From positions 176,095 through 240,094 of the forward strand of contig CAUYUJ010015515.1 of assembly GCA_963575745.1 (NCBI GenBank): DNA of 64,000 nucleotides. The letters are read 5' to 3'. This DNA is from Prorocentrum cordatum (taxonomy: Eukaryota; Sar; Dinophyceae; Prorocentrales; Prorocentraceae). The notes under the pieces are model-generated. The model searched no databases and was not told where the DNA came from. It saw nothing but the letters and a program-made list of their open reading frames with translations. How positions within the stretch are numbered: the stretch's first letter is position 1; every line of letters begins with the position of its first letter. Position numbers and translations under genes: made by a program. Positions 1-10,480 of the stretch are shown here, piece after piece.

Positions 1-2
1 TT

Positions 3-821
3 GCACAGTTGATGACAATCCTCACCACCACGTTCGGCCAGTGCCACTTGGCCCTCAACTGATCGACGGGCAAGACGGAGGGCTTGCTGAAGTACCGCGG
101 GACTGGCGCCACTTTCGCTCGCGAGCCTAGGCGTCGAGAGGACGGGGACCCTGCCATCTGGGTCCCAGAGGTCAAGAAATGGCTGCTGCTGGTGGACGTG
201 CACTGCCAGCTCGGCACGATGCTCTTCGCGGCGGGCGAGTCCTTCGCCAACGTGCGCCGGCGCACGCTGATGGCCATGACCGCGTACACTCCGATCGTGT
301 TCAAGGTTTTCGGCAGCATTTTGATCCCAGAACGGTACAAGCTGAGATTCCTGAAGTCCCTGGTGCTGTCTCGCTTTTTCTTCGGCCTCCACATCGCTTG
401 CATGCCGGTGGCGCACCTGTGTCGTCTGAATGCAGTCTACATGCGCGGGCTACGGAGCATCGCAGGCGACTGTCGATTCAAACCTGCTGTGCAGTGGTCT
501 AACCACGCAGTGCGCGAGCGGCTGAACGTGCCCTTCCTCGACTGCATGCTCATGGTCATGCGCCTGCGGTATCTCCAGCGGCTGGTGCTCCTGCGCCCTC
601 AGGACCCGGTGGCGGTGCTTCACTGGGCAACAGCTATCTTGGGTACGGCTCCTGGCTGCGGATTGCGAGTTTCTGCGATGCCAGGGGCTGGTGTCTCGGG
701 CGGTGCCGCGCTTCCTCGACGCTCCGTTCCAGTTGGCCGCAATTGGCCGACCGCAAGAAGTGGGCCACCGCGGTGGGCAGCGCATATTTCTTCGATTCCT
801 GTCTGGACCGTGAGGGGGTGA
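3..821 (+). pseudogene. Non-LTR retrotransposon reverse transcriptase, C-terminal part (broken)
   Basis: The frame starting at base 3 reads through a segment like the thumb and C-terminal region of dinoflagellate non-LTR RTs. It has a LALN-x-STGKTE stretch (the usual N-x-KT motif), then KLRFLKSLVLSRFFFGLH and LNAVYMRGLRSIAG, which match the conserved 'LRFLKSLVxSRLxYG ... Y.R.LR.I.G' pattern of such proteins. A TGA at 60-62 falls where these proteins usually have Trp. From base 84 the frame stays open to 821, but similarity fades after about base 640. The catalytic palm motifs would lie upstream, outside the window. Bases 821-1375 may be degraded element tail, with a possible CxxC finger around 1145, but I could not confirm this. 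Family assignment is confident; function is surely lost. Confidence 0.7.
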
Positions 822-899
822 CTTCCCTAACTTCGCCTCTCACTGTGCAGATGTGTAGCGCTCGCCTCGCCCCAGCGCTCGCCGTGCGAGTCATGAGCG

Positions 900-1374
900 G
901 CGCATCGTGCACACGGTAACCATGAAGGCCAACGCCTAACTCCACAGCACCGTTTGCCCGTGCAGCCAGGTGGACTTTTGGCAGAAGATCTGGCTGCTCG
1001 CGCACTGGTCGGACTCCCGGCGTCCGCACTGTTCGGCCTGGGTGCAGGCGCATGTTGCCCCCCTGACGGCTAACTGGCAAGCGGAGATAAATAAAGAGCT
1101 CCGAGCCACCCGACGAGCCGGACAGCGCGCCAGACGGACCCACGTTGTGTGCCACCTGCCGGCGAGGAGGGCCGATGGACGCACCATCTTCTCCTAGAGT
1201 GACAGTGGCCACACGCGCCACAATAGACTCCACTCGTAGCCACCTGTGCTGCTTGACGTTTGGTTTGCGCCGTCTGCGCAGCCAGATGCCCGTCATTCTC
1301 TGTTTTCTGTATAGTTGTCCCATCGTTATTGAGACTCACATCCTTCGCAGAAGAACGATGCATAAACATATACA
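900..1374. other. No identifiable gene; possible retroelement tail
   Basis: Only short frames are open here (for example 970-1197 on the plus strand). A CATC pair near 1145 could belong to the zinc-finger tail found in some dinoflagellate non-LTR elements, continuing the RT fragment upstream. The signal is too weak to call. Confidence 0.3.
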
Positions 1375-1476
1375 TCTATATATATATATATAACATATAG
1401 ATTAGAAAGAATTACATTACGATTGGAAAGAAGGGAGGGGGGGAGAGAGGGAGGGACGGAAAGGAGAGAGAGAGAG

Positions 1477-1522
<46 letters not shown>
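1375..1522. repeat. (TA)n, (GA)n and (AT)n microsatellites
   Basis: A short TA run lies near 1375-1395. A G/A-rich stretch leads into (GA)n at about 1463-1481 and then an uninterrupted (AT)n run to 1522. All frames through it give Tyr/Ile or Ser/Leu repeats and are not coding. Confidence 0.95.
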
Positions 1523-1524
<2 letters not shown>

Positions 1525-1833
1525 TGGTGGCCTGCTGTCCATCCCGCCACCTCGCCCGGGCCGTGGGCGAAATGCTTTTAAGATAGTTCTTTGTGTTTGG
1601 GGGGGGTCCTTCTTGGGGGGCGTCGTGTGGGCATTGTGAATGTTTTTGCCGCGTCAGAGGCATTTCTGACATCGTCATGGGGCTTTGTGGTGTCCTCCTG
1701 TTTTGAGGAGGCTTGCTGAAAGTGCACGTTTCCCCTGCGGAATGTGAATGATGTTTTTTGCTTGGGGTCCAGGCCCTTCAGACCACAAACCCTCGACCCA
1801 AACCTTCTACCTCGCAGAGCTGCATGAGCCGTG

Positions 1834-2345
1834 GGGCACTCCGCTGTGTGCCGAAGGCACGGTGGCAGTACATACATGTATATATATAGAGAGAGAGACG
1901 ATAAACACGTGCAAGTATATGTACACGTATATGTATACACATACATGCAAACATACATGCATGCATACATACATACGTACATGCACACATACGTACCCAG
2001 ACATGCATGCGTGCGTGCGTGCGTGCGTGCGTGCGTACATACATACATACATACATACATACATACATACATACATACATGCATGCATGCATACATACAT
2101 AAATGCATACATACATACAAACAAACATACATACACACAAATACACACATAGAGAAAGAACAAGAGAGAGAGAGAGGAAGTCAGAGGGTAAGCCAAAAGG
2201 CTAGAGTGTAAAAGGACGGAGGAAGGGAGAGGAGGAAGAGAGCCGCATATCATGTATGAGAGAGGGAGAGAGACAGAGACAGAGAGGCAGAGAGAGTCAG
2301 AGAGAGAGAGAGACACAGATACAGAGACGAGAGAGGTAGGAGAGA
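1834..2345. repeat. Tetranucleotide (ACAT)n/(GTGC)n array followed by GA-rich tract
   Basis: An ACAT/GCAT array runs from about 1860 to 2150. It includes a pure (GTGC)n block near 2008-2036 and (ACAT)n at 2037-2080. A (GA)n-rich tract follows to about 2345. The array starts just after the block 'GTGCCGAAGGCACGGTGG' (1847-1864), which recurs next to another microsatellite near 33,095-33,120. The Cys/Val/Met and His/Thr frames spanning it are by-products of the 4-bp period. Confidence 0.93.
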
Positions 2346-2763
2346 GATGATGTTGAAAGCGCGGAGGTAGGGTGCGCCGTGACTGGGCCTATGAGAAAAC
2401 GAGAAAGCCAGGCTCCAGAGCAGCAGCTGGACGCCCTCCGCCTGCTGCCCACGACGCGCCTCGACGCGGCTGGCGTCCGGCTCCTCGACGCCCTGCACGG
2501 GTTCTCGCGTCCGGAGGGGCCCTGCAGAAAGCTCGGCGGCGAAGTCCGAACCCTACTCTCTCGCCGACCCACGAATTGAGGTTCGAGATTTTCGGCGTTT
2601 TCGTTGGCTCTCGGCTGCTTTCCAGCCTCGGGATGCCTTCCGCGCCTACGCCTCGCCGAGGGCGGTGTTCCGGGAGCGCCCGGATCGTCCCGAACGGCCG
2701 CCAGAGGCCCGAGATATAACCCGAAAGCCACCAGGGGGCCAGCACCCTCGCCGATCAACGATT
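2346..2763. other. No gene recognised
   Basis: GC-rich sequence open on both strands. I see no recognisable protein motif, splice-bounded exon or repeat. Confidence 0.4.
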
Positions 2764-2855
2764 CGGGAAACTCGATGGGCGGGGTGGGCAGGGCTCGGAA
2801 TTCGTAGAACACGTGGCGAAATCCGAGCCCTGCCCCCCGCTCCCATCGTTTCAGG
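2764..2855. repeat. Long near-perfect hairpin
   Basis: Arms 2786-2804 and 2817-2835 pair over 18 of 19 bases around a 12-base loop (GGGCAGGGCTCGGAATTCG against its complement). The pairing continues outward with a few bulges to about 2764 and 2855 through a GATGGG/CCCATC block. Such a fold could be a short inverted-repeat transposon or a structured RNA. No second copy is obvious in the window. Confidence 0.7.
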
Positions 2856-3124
2856 AAAAACGCATCGATGCAGAAGAAACGATGGTTGGCAGGGGTAGGG
2901 TTCGGATGTCGCCACGCAAAGAGGAAGCCGAGCACGCGCATGAGGAGGGCCAAGATTTGAGGGCACTTTTTGGCCGCTTGGGGCCTTCTGGGGACCGTTG
3001 GGGACAAGCCCCAGATGACCCAGATGTGGGCACCGTGAGTATCACGACTGGGTTTTTCGCCCCGCCTCGGGCCTTGGGACCCTCACAGATCGATCTGGTT
3101 CGAGAAGAGCCGCAGAAAGATGGA

Positions 3125-3245
3125 GTCGATCCTCCTCGATCCTCCTCGGTCCTCCCCGATCCTCCTCGATCCTCCTCGGTCCCCCCCCGATCCTCCACGA
3201 CACTCCTCGGTCCTCCTCGGCCCTCCCCGATCCTCCTCGACCCTC
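3125..3245. repeat. Decamer-like GATCCTCCTC minisatellite
   Basis: About ten units of the form GATCCTCCTC or GGTCCTCCCC follow each other. Units are 10 bp, so no frame is conserved, and coding is unlikely. The rest of 2856-3480 has no recognisable gene. Confidence 0.8.
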
Positions 3246-3477
3246 AAGCCTCAGGCCTTTCCCGATCCTCCTGGAGTCGACAGTTTCAGCGCAAATGTTT
3301 CACGCCGTGCTCTTTGTTTCGGTGGAGATTTTGCCTGAGCGGAGGGGGGGAACCCCCCCGAGTCGGGGTAGCGCGTCCTGCGGACGGGCCCTTGGCGGCC
3401 TCTGGCATTCAGCTGGAGAGGGAGGAGCAGCAGGAGGAGGAGCAGAACGACGACGAACACGAGCGACAACGAGGACC

Positions 3478-3484
3478 GATGACA

Positions 3485-3533
<49 letters not shown>

Positions 3534-3620
3534 AGGAGCAGCAGGAGGAGGAGCAGGACGACGACGACCAGCGACTTTCCGAGACGACAACGAACAACGG
3601 CGATGAACGACGAACGACAA

Positions 3621-3659
<39 letters not shown>

Positions 3660-3662
3660 CAG
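3478..3662. repeat. (GAC)n trinucleotide tracts
   Basis: Two GAC/ACG runs (about 3482-3532 and 3625-3658) are separated by GGAGCAGCAGGAGGAG-type sequence. Translation gives Thr, Asp or Arg runs according to frame. The plus frame 2813-4060 that spans this has no domain I recognise. Confidence 0.9.
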
Positions 3663-3879
3663 AGCAGCGGCAGCGGCCACCCGCGACAGCGGCCGGCACC
3701 CGGGGGGGGGGGGAAGGGGGGGCGGAGCACAGGAGCAGCCCAAGCCCGACGGCGCCCCCGGCGCGGAGCGGAAGGGCGGCGAGGACCGCCTGCGCCCCCG
3801 TCCTTCTCCTGCCGCCTCCTGCCGCTCCTGGGCTGCGGGGCTACACATGTCGCCGCGCCGTCTGTTCCGACGCGAGGCC

Positions 3880-3970
3880 TCCCGTCTTGGGGAGGGCGCT
3901 TTGGCCACCAGAGAAGACACCGCCTCGGGCACGGCGGCTTTGCCGTGGGTTTGCCGCGGTGCCGGCTTCG
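3880..3970 (+). repeat. Dispersed repeat, copy 1 (partner at 20,340-20,430)
   Basis: TGGGGAGGGCGC, GGCCACC, CCGCCTCGGGC and CTTTGCCGTGGG..TGCCGCGG..CCGGCT occur in the same order at both loci with scattered substitutions. A further GTTTGCCGTGGG block lies at about 4157-4178. The origin of the repeat is unknown. Confidence 0.6.
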
Positions 3971-4299
3971 TTCAAAAGGGACCTACCTCCCTTTAGTAAA
4001 CCACCCTTTGGTGAAAGCGGCCTGGGACCGAAACCGACGGACCTGGACCCGCAAAAATGACGGCCGCGACGCCCTCTCGCGAACCGAAAACGGCCAATTC
4101 GCTAATCGACGTGTCAGGGTAGGAGATCGATCAACCTCCGAGGGAGCGGGACGCAGGGTTTGCCGTGGGTTTGCCGTGGCGTCGGCGTCGTCCACCTTGG
4201 GCGCGTCGAGAACACACGGCGCGGCGACATATAGTTCTGCACCCTCATGGCTGTCGAGGTCGTGCACCTTGTTTTCGCGGAGGGACGACCCGATCCGCT

Positions 4300-4380
4300 C
4301 GTCCTGCTCCTCCTCCTCCTCCTTCTCCTCATCCTCCTCCTCTTCCTCCTCCTCCTCATCATGCTCCTCCTCTCTTCCCC
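4300..4380 (+). repeat. (CTC)n tract
   Basis: Imperfect CTC/CCT triplets with TTC and CAT interruptions. The sequence on either side (3971-5100) has no gene I can identify, although 4640-5100 may be 5' sequence of the decayed non-LTR element that follows. Confidence 0.85.
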
Positions 4381-5106
4381 CACTGTGCAGCGCGATTGAC
4401 GACAGCATGTTTGATGGGGTCCTTGCTGGAAGCCAAAACGACCACTGTGCAGACCAGGTCGGCGACAATAGAACATGTACTGCTTCGATGTGCCCGTCCT
4501 CGTCCTGCTCCTTCTCGTCTTCGTCGAGTCCGAGTGGGCCTAGTTCTGGTTCCTCCTCTGATGAACGGAGCAGCAGCTCTGAGAGTAGTTATGGTTCTGA
4601 GTTCGATGCAGCTAAACTTCAGCAGTGGCCCGTGTGCCAGACTTCGTGACTTCAAGGGTATGTTGTATAAGGCAGTTCAGAAAACCATGAAGAGGAGGGA
4701 GTTGCAAGGCCCTGGGTCCATGGCGAATGAGGTTTCCAAGATGCTTGCCCTAGTTCGGGGACACCTTCGTCGGGACTGGCCTGTGGTTCGGAGAGCGGTT
4801 CGGGCCTAGGGAGCACTACGACCTCCAGGTCTGGCAGTGGTTCCGCCCCGATGAATTTCACACTGGACGAGGAAGCGTAAGTTCAAGCGGATTCAAACCT
4901 GTCAGGGCACATAAGGGACAGGAAGATGCTACGTTTGAAGGAGCTCGGGCTCGCCTGGGCATATTCGCGCAGATATGTCATCCACTTCTGTGGTTCACGA
5001 GGCTGGTGGGGCCATCCACGGATCCAGGCGAGTGCACCAAGTGCTTGGCTCGACACCAGGGACATGTCGCCAGCAGGACCATGCAGCCTTTGAGCTATAT
5101 GCCCCG

Positions 5107-5840
5107 TTGATCTAAAAGGCGCCCGAGTGGATCCAGCGGTTCCTGAAGAGGCCCATCTTCGCCGACATGACGATTAGGTTTCGAGACTCCAGCCTTGGCC
5201 CCGACATGATCCCCTAAAGCGCGTACCAGAAGGCGGGTGAGCTTCCCATTCGCACTAGTTTCGAACTTTCTGAACATCTTGCGAACGGTGGAGAGCCCAC
5301 CCAGGACTTCAACGTGGGCCTCTGGGCATTCCTCCCCAAAGGTGTCCCTGATCCTCAACACCCTGAAGATGCCAGTTCTCCTGGAAATACCTGACCACTC
5401 ACTTTTAATGGATACAAGCAGCAAGATGATCGTTGCCGCGATGACCCGCCTTTTGGCCGATTGTGGTCAGGTCACAATTGACCGGATCCAAAAATTGTTC
5501 GTCCTTGGCCGACATATGCTGGACCATATTATATTCCTGGACACCATGTTATGGAAGGTCGTAGAATACCTGCAGGATGCGGGTGCGTGCTTCTTGAATT
5601 GAACCAAGCCCCCCTGAGCATGTCGCATACATGGATGTTGTAATTTCTTGCTTGAGAGGATGGAGCTGCCCGAATGGTTCGCAGGTGTGGTGGAGATGTT
5701 GCATTCAGAATCGGCGGCGCGCATCCGCTTTCGTGGGTCTGAACCGGTACGGGTGCAGCTCGAGCGAGGTATTCGGCAGGCGGGTAGTCTCTTTGCATCG
5801 CGCGTCGACCCTATCTTGGGTTTTTTCCCAACCTTCCTGT
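5107..5840 (+). pseudogene. Non-LTR reverse transcriptase, fingers and palm (broken, interrupted by satellite)
   Basis: The first frame reads SSLGPDMIP-stop-SAYQKAGELP then LWAFLPKG, equivalent to the 'SSPGPDGIPYSAW ... FIPKG' finger region of dinoflagellate non-LTR RTs. Near 5395 the similarity shifts to another frame: SSKMIVAAM (for the usual NTDNK-type motif), CGQVTIDRIQKLFVLGRHM, then LERMELPEWFAGVVEML and RGIRQAGSLFASRVDPIL. The last block corresponds to RT motif B (RGIRQGCPLSGSLFALAVDP). Stops at several positions and the frame change show it is dead. Palm motif C is displaced beyond the 90-bp satellite that starts near 5960 and resumes at about 7500. Confidence 0.78.
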
Positions 5841-5954
5841 GGTTTTGGGTCCTCGTTTTGAAGAGACAGTGCCCCGCGTCACTCCTCCTCTCCTCTCCTC
5901 CCCCCCCCTCCTCCCTCCTCCAAGAGGAGCGCCGCCCTCTGTCCTCTCCTCTTC

Positions 5955-7410
5955 CTCTCCATTTCGGCACACCCATCACACGTTTCGTGGCCCCACAGAG
6001 CCCCACCGAAGGCCCCAATGGCTGCGCTCGCATGCGCCAACCGCACCCATGTCGGCACACCCCTCACACGTTTCGTGGCCCCACGGGGAGCTCCATCGAA
6101 GGCCCCAGTGGCTGCGATCGCATGCGCCCACCGCACCCATTTCGGCAAACCCCTCACACGTTTGGTGGCCCCACAGGGAGCTCCACCGAAGGCCCCAGTG
6201 GCTGCGTTCGCACGCGCCCACTGCACCCATGTCGGTACATTCCTCACACGTTTCGTGGTCCCCACAGGGAGCTCCACCGAAGGCCCCAGTGGCTGCGTTC
6301 GCATGCGCCCACCGCACCGATTTCGGCACACCCTTCACAGGTTTCGGGGCCCACAGGGAGCTCCACCGAAGGCCACAATGGCTGCGTCCGCATGCGCCCA
6401 CTGCACCAATTTCGGCACACCCCTCACACGTTTCGTGGCCCCACAGGGAGCCCCACCGAAGGCCCTTGTGGCTGCGTTCGCATGCGCCCACCGCATCCAT
6501 TTCGGCACACGTCTCACGCGTTTCGTGGCCCCACAGGGATCTCCACCGAAGACCACAGGGGCTGCGTTCGCATGAGCCCACCGCACCGATTTCGGCACAC
6601 CACTCACACGTTTCGTGGCCCCACAGGGAGTTCCAACGAAGGCCCCAGTGGCTGCGTTCGCATGCGCCCACCGCACCCGTGTTGGCACACCCCTCACACG
6701 TTTCGTGGCCCAACGGGGAGCTCCACCGAAGGCCCCAGTGGCTGCGCTCGCATGCGCCCACCGCACCGATTTCGGCACACCTCTCACACGTTTGGTGGCC
6801 CCACAGGGAGTTCCACCGAAGGCCCCAGTGGCTGCGTTCGCATGCACCCACCGCACCCGTGTCGGCACACCCCTCACACGTTTCGTGGACCCACAGGGAG
6901 CTCCACCGAAGGCCACAATTGCTGCGTTCGCATGCGTCCACCGCACCCATGCCGGCACACTCTTCACACGCTTCGTGGCCCCACAGGGAGCTCCACCGAA
7001 GGCCCCAGTGGCTGCGATCGCTTGCGCCCACCGCACCCATGTCGGCACACCCCTCACACGTTTCGTGGCCCCACAGGGAGTTCCACCGAAGGCCTTGGTG
7101 GCTACATTCGCTTGCGCCCACCGCACCGATTTCGGCACACCCCTCACAGGTTTCGGGGCCCCACAGGGAGCCCCACCGCCCCAGTGGCTGCGTTCGCATG
7201 CGCCCATCGCACCCATTTCGGCACACCCCTCACACGTTCCGTGGCCCCACAGGGAGCCCCACCGAAGGCCCCAGTGGCTGCGTTCCAATGCGCCCACAGC
7301 AGCAATGTCGGCACACCCCTTGCACGTTTCGTGGCCCCACAGGGAGCTCCACCGAAGGCCCTGGCACAGCCCTCATGCGTTTCGTGGCCCCTTAGGGATC
7401 GCTACCGAAG
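5955..7410 (+). repeat. 90-bp satellite array, about 17 copies
   Basis: The box CACACGTTTCGTGGCCCCAC recurs with starts 90 bp apart over most of the array (for example near 6069, 6159, 6249, 6429, 6519, 6609, 6699, 6789, 6879, 6969, 7059, 7149). Spacings of 86, 89 and 91 bp mark small indels, and the last unit is truncated. Because 90 is a multiple of three, most frames on both strands remain open for hundreds of codons. These give Arg/Pro/His-rich repeats that I read as artefacts. The array is preceded by a short CCTCCT tract and sits inside an RT gene. Confidence 0.95.
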
Positions 7411-8172
7411 AAGATATTCACGCTTGCGGCACGCACGGCTGCAGATGGCTGGGTCTTTCGCCAGGATAATTCAATGCCCAAGTCGTGCATCCGAAGGCCG
7501 ACCTCACTGGATTCGCGAGCGGTTTCGCTTTTGTTCCTACCAACATTTTCCGACCTCCCACGCAAGGTGAAGCTGCTGGTCCAGAGTTCGGGAGCATTTG
7601 GCATGTTCATGAATGTGGCTAAGACCGTCATCGTTCTCCCTAGTGGGCTAAATCTCTCGGAAGTCAGGAGGAGGTTCAGGTACCAGGGCATGAACGCCAG
7701 AGGCTTCCAGGTTCAGACTTCTGGGACATAGCTGGGTATCGTGGTGGGGGCGGATGGGCACTTGACCTCTTGGGCGGCTCCTTGCAGGCCCCTGGAGGCT
7801 CGCACGTCTGCACTGAAAGGGCTCCAGCAGAACCTCCCTCAGTACGTCTTAGGCTGCAGCAGGTACTGCTTCTCAGTGTTGGGGTTCGTGGTTCAGATGT
7901 ACCCGCCCAGCAAGGACGCTGCAAGAGTCGAGCGCAGGTACATCCAGAGGTTGACGCCGACGCCCAACAACTCGATCTCGTGTGTTATGTTGTTCCGTCT
8001 CCGAAGCTTCGGGTACCACTGCAATGTTATATCTTTGTACTTGATGGCCAAGGTTGCCGCCTTCCGCGCTTCTCAGGAGAACGCTGTTTCCCGTGAGCTC
8101 TTGGAGGTGTATGATGAGCTGGTGGAATGTGGAGATGCGTCTGTAATTCACGGATGGAACCGCTGTTTGTGA
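7411..8172 (+). pseudogene. Non-LTR reverse transcriptase, palm motif C to thumb (continuation of 5107-5840)
   Basis: Around 7509-7545 one frame reads GFASGFAFVPTNIFR, matching the 'FADDxAFVLxNIxR' motif C with FADD changed to FASG, so the catalytic aspartates are gone. The next frame continues with DLPRKVKLLVQSSGAFGMFMN-VAKT, the normal 'DLPxLxxLFxxFGxxxGLxLNxxKT' segment. It then has a TAG at 7729-7731 in place of the Tyr of 'YLG', then LGIVVGADG and CFSVLGFVVQMYPP. The open part 7741-8172 ends at a TGA. Order and orientation agree with the upstream half, so this is one gene split by the satellite. Bases 7411-7475 are also found beside the second satellite array at about 63,350-63,420. Confidence 0.75.
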
Positions 8173-8810
8173 ATTCCATGTCCATGCATCTTCGGAGGAC
8201 GATGAGGTATCTCGAGACTGTTCCTGAACAATTGGCTGACCCCTGGGCCGCTGGATTCCAAGGGAAAGTGATTCGCGTCTTGCACGCATCGTCAGATGTG
8301 AGCCCTGTGCACCTGCTGCTCCCTAGGCCGAGGTACTGAATACCCGAGCTGCCCTTGAGCATTGCGCAGCTCACGTTCATCCTCCTACAGTTCGTGGCCA
8401 GTTGGCTTGGTTGCATGTGGGGATGGCAAAGCATGGGTGGAGATTACGTGGTTTGCCCGTTGATCGCGCCCATAGTGAAAGCCCTCCTCCCCCTCTTGAA
8501 TCCTGGCTGGGGTGGCGGTCCGTCTTTCGAGCAGATGATCCGAAGATGCATTCCGATCTCTGCCAGTAGGGAGCTGTGTTATGCAGTGTTTGCCTTTGAT
8601 TTGTCGCCTGGCACTCAGCAGAGCATGAGAGGCAGACCTCCCTGGGGCCACAGCCGTTGAGTGTATCATAAGAGCACGGGCCCGTGCTATGTCCAGGCTG
8701 AAGACGGATGTGCGGGGGCTCTACACGGGAGCCAACCGCTTGGGGTAGAGTGGGACATCGGACCCTTCCCGCTCCTCGCTGCCCCTGCTGCTGGTCCGCC
8801 TCCTCCCCTG
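8173..8810. other. Probable degraded 3' part of the same non-LTR element
   Basis: A plus-strand frame from 8355 (LQFVASWLGCMWGWQSMGG) could be element tail, but no motif is certain. No other gene is recognised. Confidence 0.35.
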
Positions 8811-8960
8811 CTGGGATTGGCGCCTCTCCTCCTCCTGCTCCTCCTCCTCCTCCTCCACCTCCTCCTCATCCTCATCCTCCTCCTCCTCCTCCTTCTCCTC
8901 CTCCTCCTCCTCCTCCTCCTCCTCCTCCTCCTCCTCCTCCTCCGCACTCCTCCGCACTCC
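8811..8960 (+). repeat. (CTC)n tract
   Basis: About 40 CTC/CCT triplets with CAT and TTC interruptions. Its 5' flank (CCCCTGCTGGG-x-TTGG-x-GCCTCTCC) is shared with the tract at 10,390-10,478, so the two tracts have a common origin including non-repeat sequence. Confidence 0.92.
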
Positions 8961-9194
8961 TCCTTTTCCTCCCCCCTCCTCGCACGGGGCGCCCGGCCAC
9001 AGCCCGCCACCCACGCGCGCGCGGGGCGGGGTGCGCCCCCTGTCGCTGGCGCGCCTACCGCCAGGAGCGCGGGTCAGCGCACCGGTTGCGCCCAGCTTCC
9101 CACGTAGGGGTAATGTGGAGCCTCTCGGGCTCCCAAGACCTCCTCGAGTTATGAAAAAATTGCGACGGGAGGTTTCCCGGTATGTTCGGCCGCT

Positions 9195-9312
9195 GGGAGC
9201 CTTGCCAGGCCTCGAGACCTTCAGAAAACGATTCGGAATGAAAAGCCGGTCCAGGGAAATGGGTCGAGACCTTTGGGGGTCGACGTTGTGGAAAAAAACA
9301 CGACGTCGGGTG
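9195..9312 (+). repeat. Dispersed repeat, copy 1 (partner at 14,690-14,805)
   Basis: Shared blocks in the same order are CGCCAGGCC or TGCCAGGCC, AAACGAxTCGGxAxGAAAA, GGTCGAG, and a run of A followed by CACGxCxTCGG. No coding capacity is evident. The rest of 8961-10,385 is GC-rich and shows no recognisable gene. Confidence 0.55.
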
Positions 9313-10385
9313 GGTTGGCTCGCTCAATCGTTTGTGTTCCATGCGTGTCCAGTGCCGGCCGCTTGCCAGCCGCATTTGGCATCTCGCATGCTTCATAATC
9401 GAAGTGGTTCCCCACGGCCGCATTCCCCTCACAAAGCGCAGGCATATAGCGCCCCTCCCATGGCTGTTCTCCCTTCGCAAAGCGAAGCATGCAGCGCCCC
9501 TCCGGTCGTCCCCTCCTCCTCCTCCCTCCACCGCCACACGGATGCCATCAGCGACGCAATCGTGGTGGACCTCGTGCGGGCATGATTGCTGCAACTTCTG
9601 CCATGCTACACAGCCTCGCGCGCCTGGCCCACACAGGCGCTGGCACGTGCGCCTCACCTCACGTGCCGGGATCGACGCTTCACTCGCTTGCTCGCGCGCT
9701 CCTCCCCTCCCCCGCCCCTCCCCGCGCTTCCCTCTTCGCAAGCTCTGTCGTCGTCCTCGGCGGACTGCCGCCTCGCCGGCCCAGGCAGGGGCCTCTGCGC
9801 CGGCCAGCGGGGCCCCCAGGCTGCTGCGCGCCAGCAGTGTCGCAGGGGGGTCCATTTGCTCCTTCGCCCTGTCTATCTCCCTCCCCCCCCCACCCACCCC
9901 ATTCTCCACAGCCACACCTGCAGGGGTTGAGCACTTGAGCAGGATCGACCGTGGCTCGTAGCCCAAAGTCTTAAGTAGGGCGGAACGGGCGGCCCGACTG
10001 GGGTCTTTCAGGTCCCCCCCCTTTCCAGGTGTGAGAGCTCCCCTGGTTATTTCACTCAGTGAACTGACATCCCTCCTCGTGAAGGCGGGGCGAGGCGTTG
10101 GACCTCAAGGGGCGGCTGCCGCGCCAGAGCACTGGCGCCGTCCCGTCCGCGCGATTCGGGCCTTGAGGCCCGTACGTCACGCCAGTTTCGGAGCGGCCGG
10201 CCACGCTCTCCCAAACTTCGATTGTCCCTTTATTCGGTGGGCTTCATGCGCCATGTTTAGCCTGCCTCGTGACCCATAGGATGGAGCTCATTCACGGCCG
10301 TGGCCTCGGGACTTTTTTTGCGTGGTTCTGCAGATTACAGCATTTCTTATGGGCGTACAGCTTTCTTGCTCTCCGATCCCTCTGT

Positions 10386-10480
10386 CCCCTGCTGGGCTTG
10401 GTGCCTCTCCTCCTGCTCCTCCTCCTCCTCCTACTCCTCCTCCTCCTCCTCCTCCTCCTCTTCCTCCTCCTCGCTCCTCG
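10386..10480 (+). repeat. (CTC)n tract with conserved 5' flank
   Basis: CTC/CCT triplets with single TAC and CTG interruptions, preceded by the flank shared with 8811. Downstream, about 10,600-10,745 holds a loose repeat of the phrase GCTTGGTACAC..GGGTCC in two or three copies. Bases 10,746-11,250 hold nothing I recognise. Confidence 0.9.

Noticed and set aside
5955-7410. CRISPR-like look of a regular repeat array
   Set aside because: Units are contiguous 90-bp copies without unique spacers, and the host is eukaryotic.
5648-7570. 640-codon plus frame and 416/320-codon minus frames across the 90-bp satellite
   Set aside because: The period of 90 keeps all frames in register, so open frames on both strands are expected. 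Only the first part of the plus frame (to about 5,840) is RT sequence.
8687-9154. Acidic or Pro-rich frames over the CTC tract
   Set aside because: Triplet-repeat artefacts on both strands.
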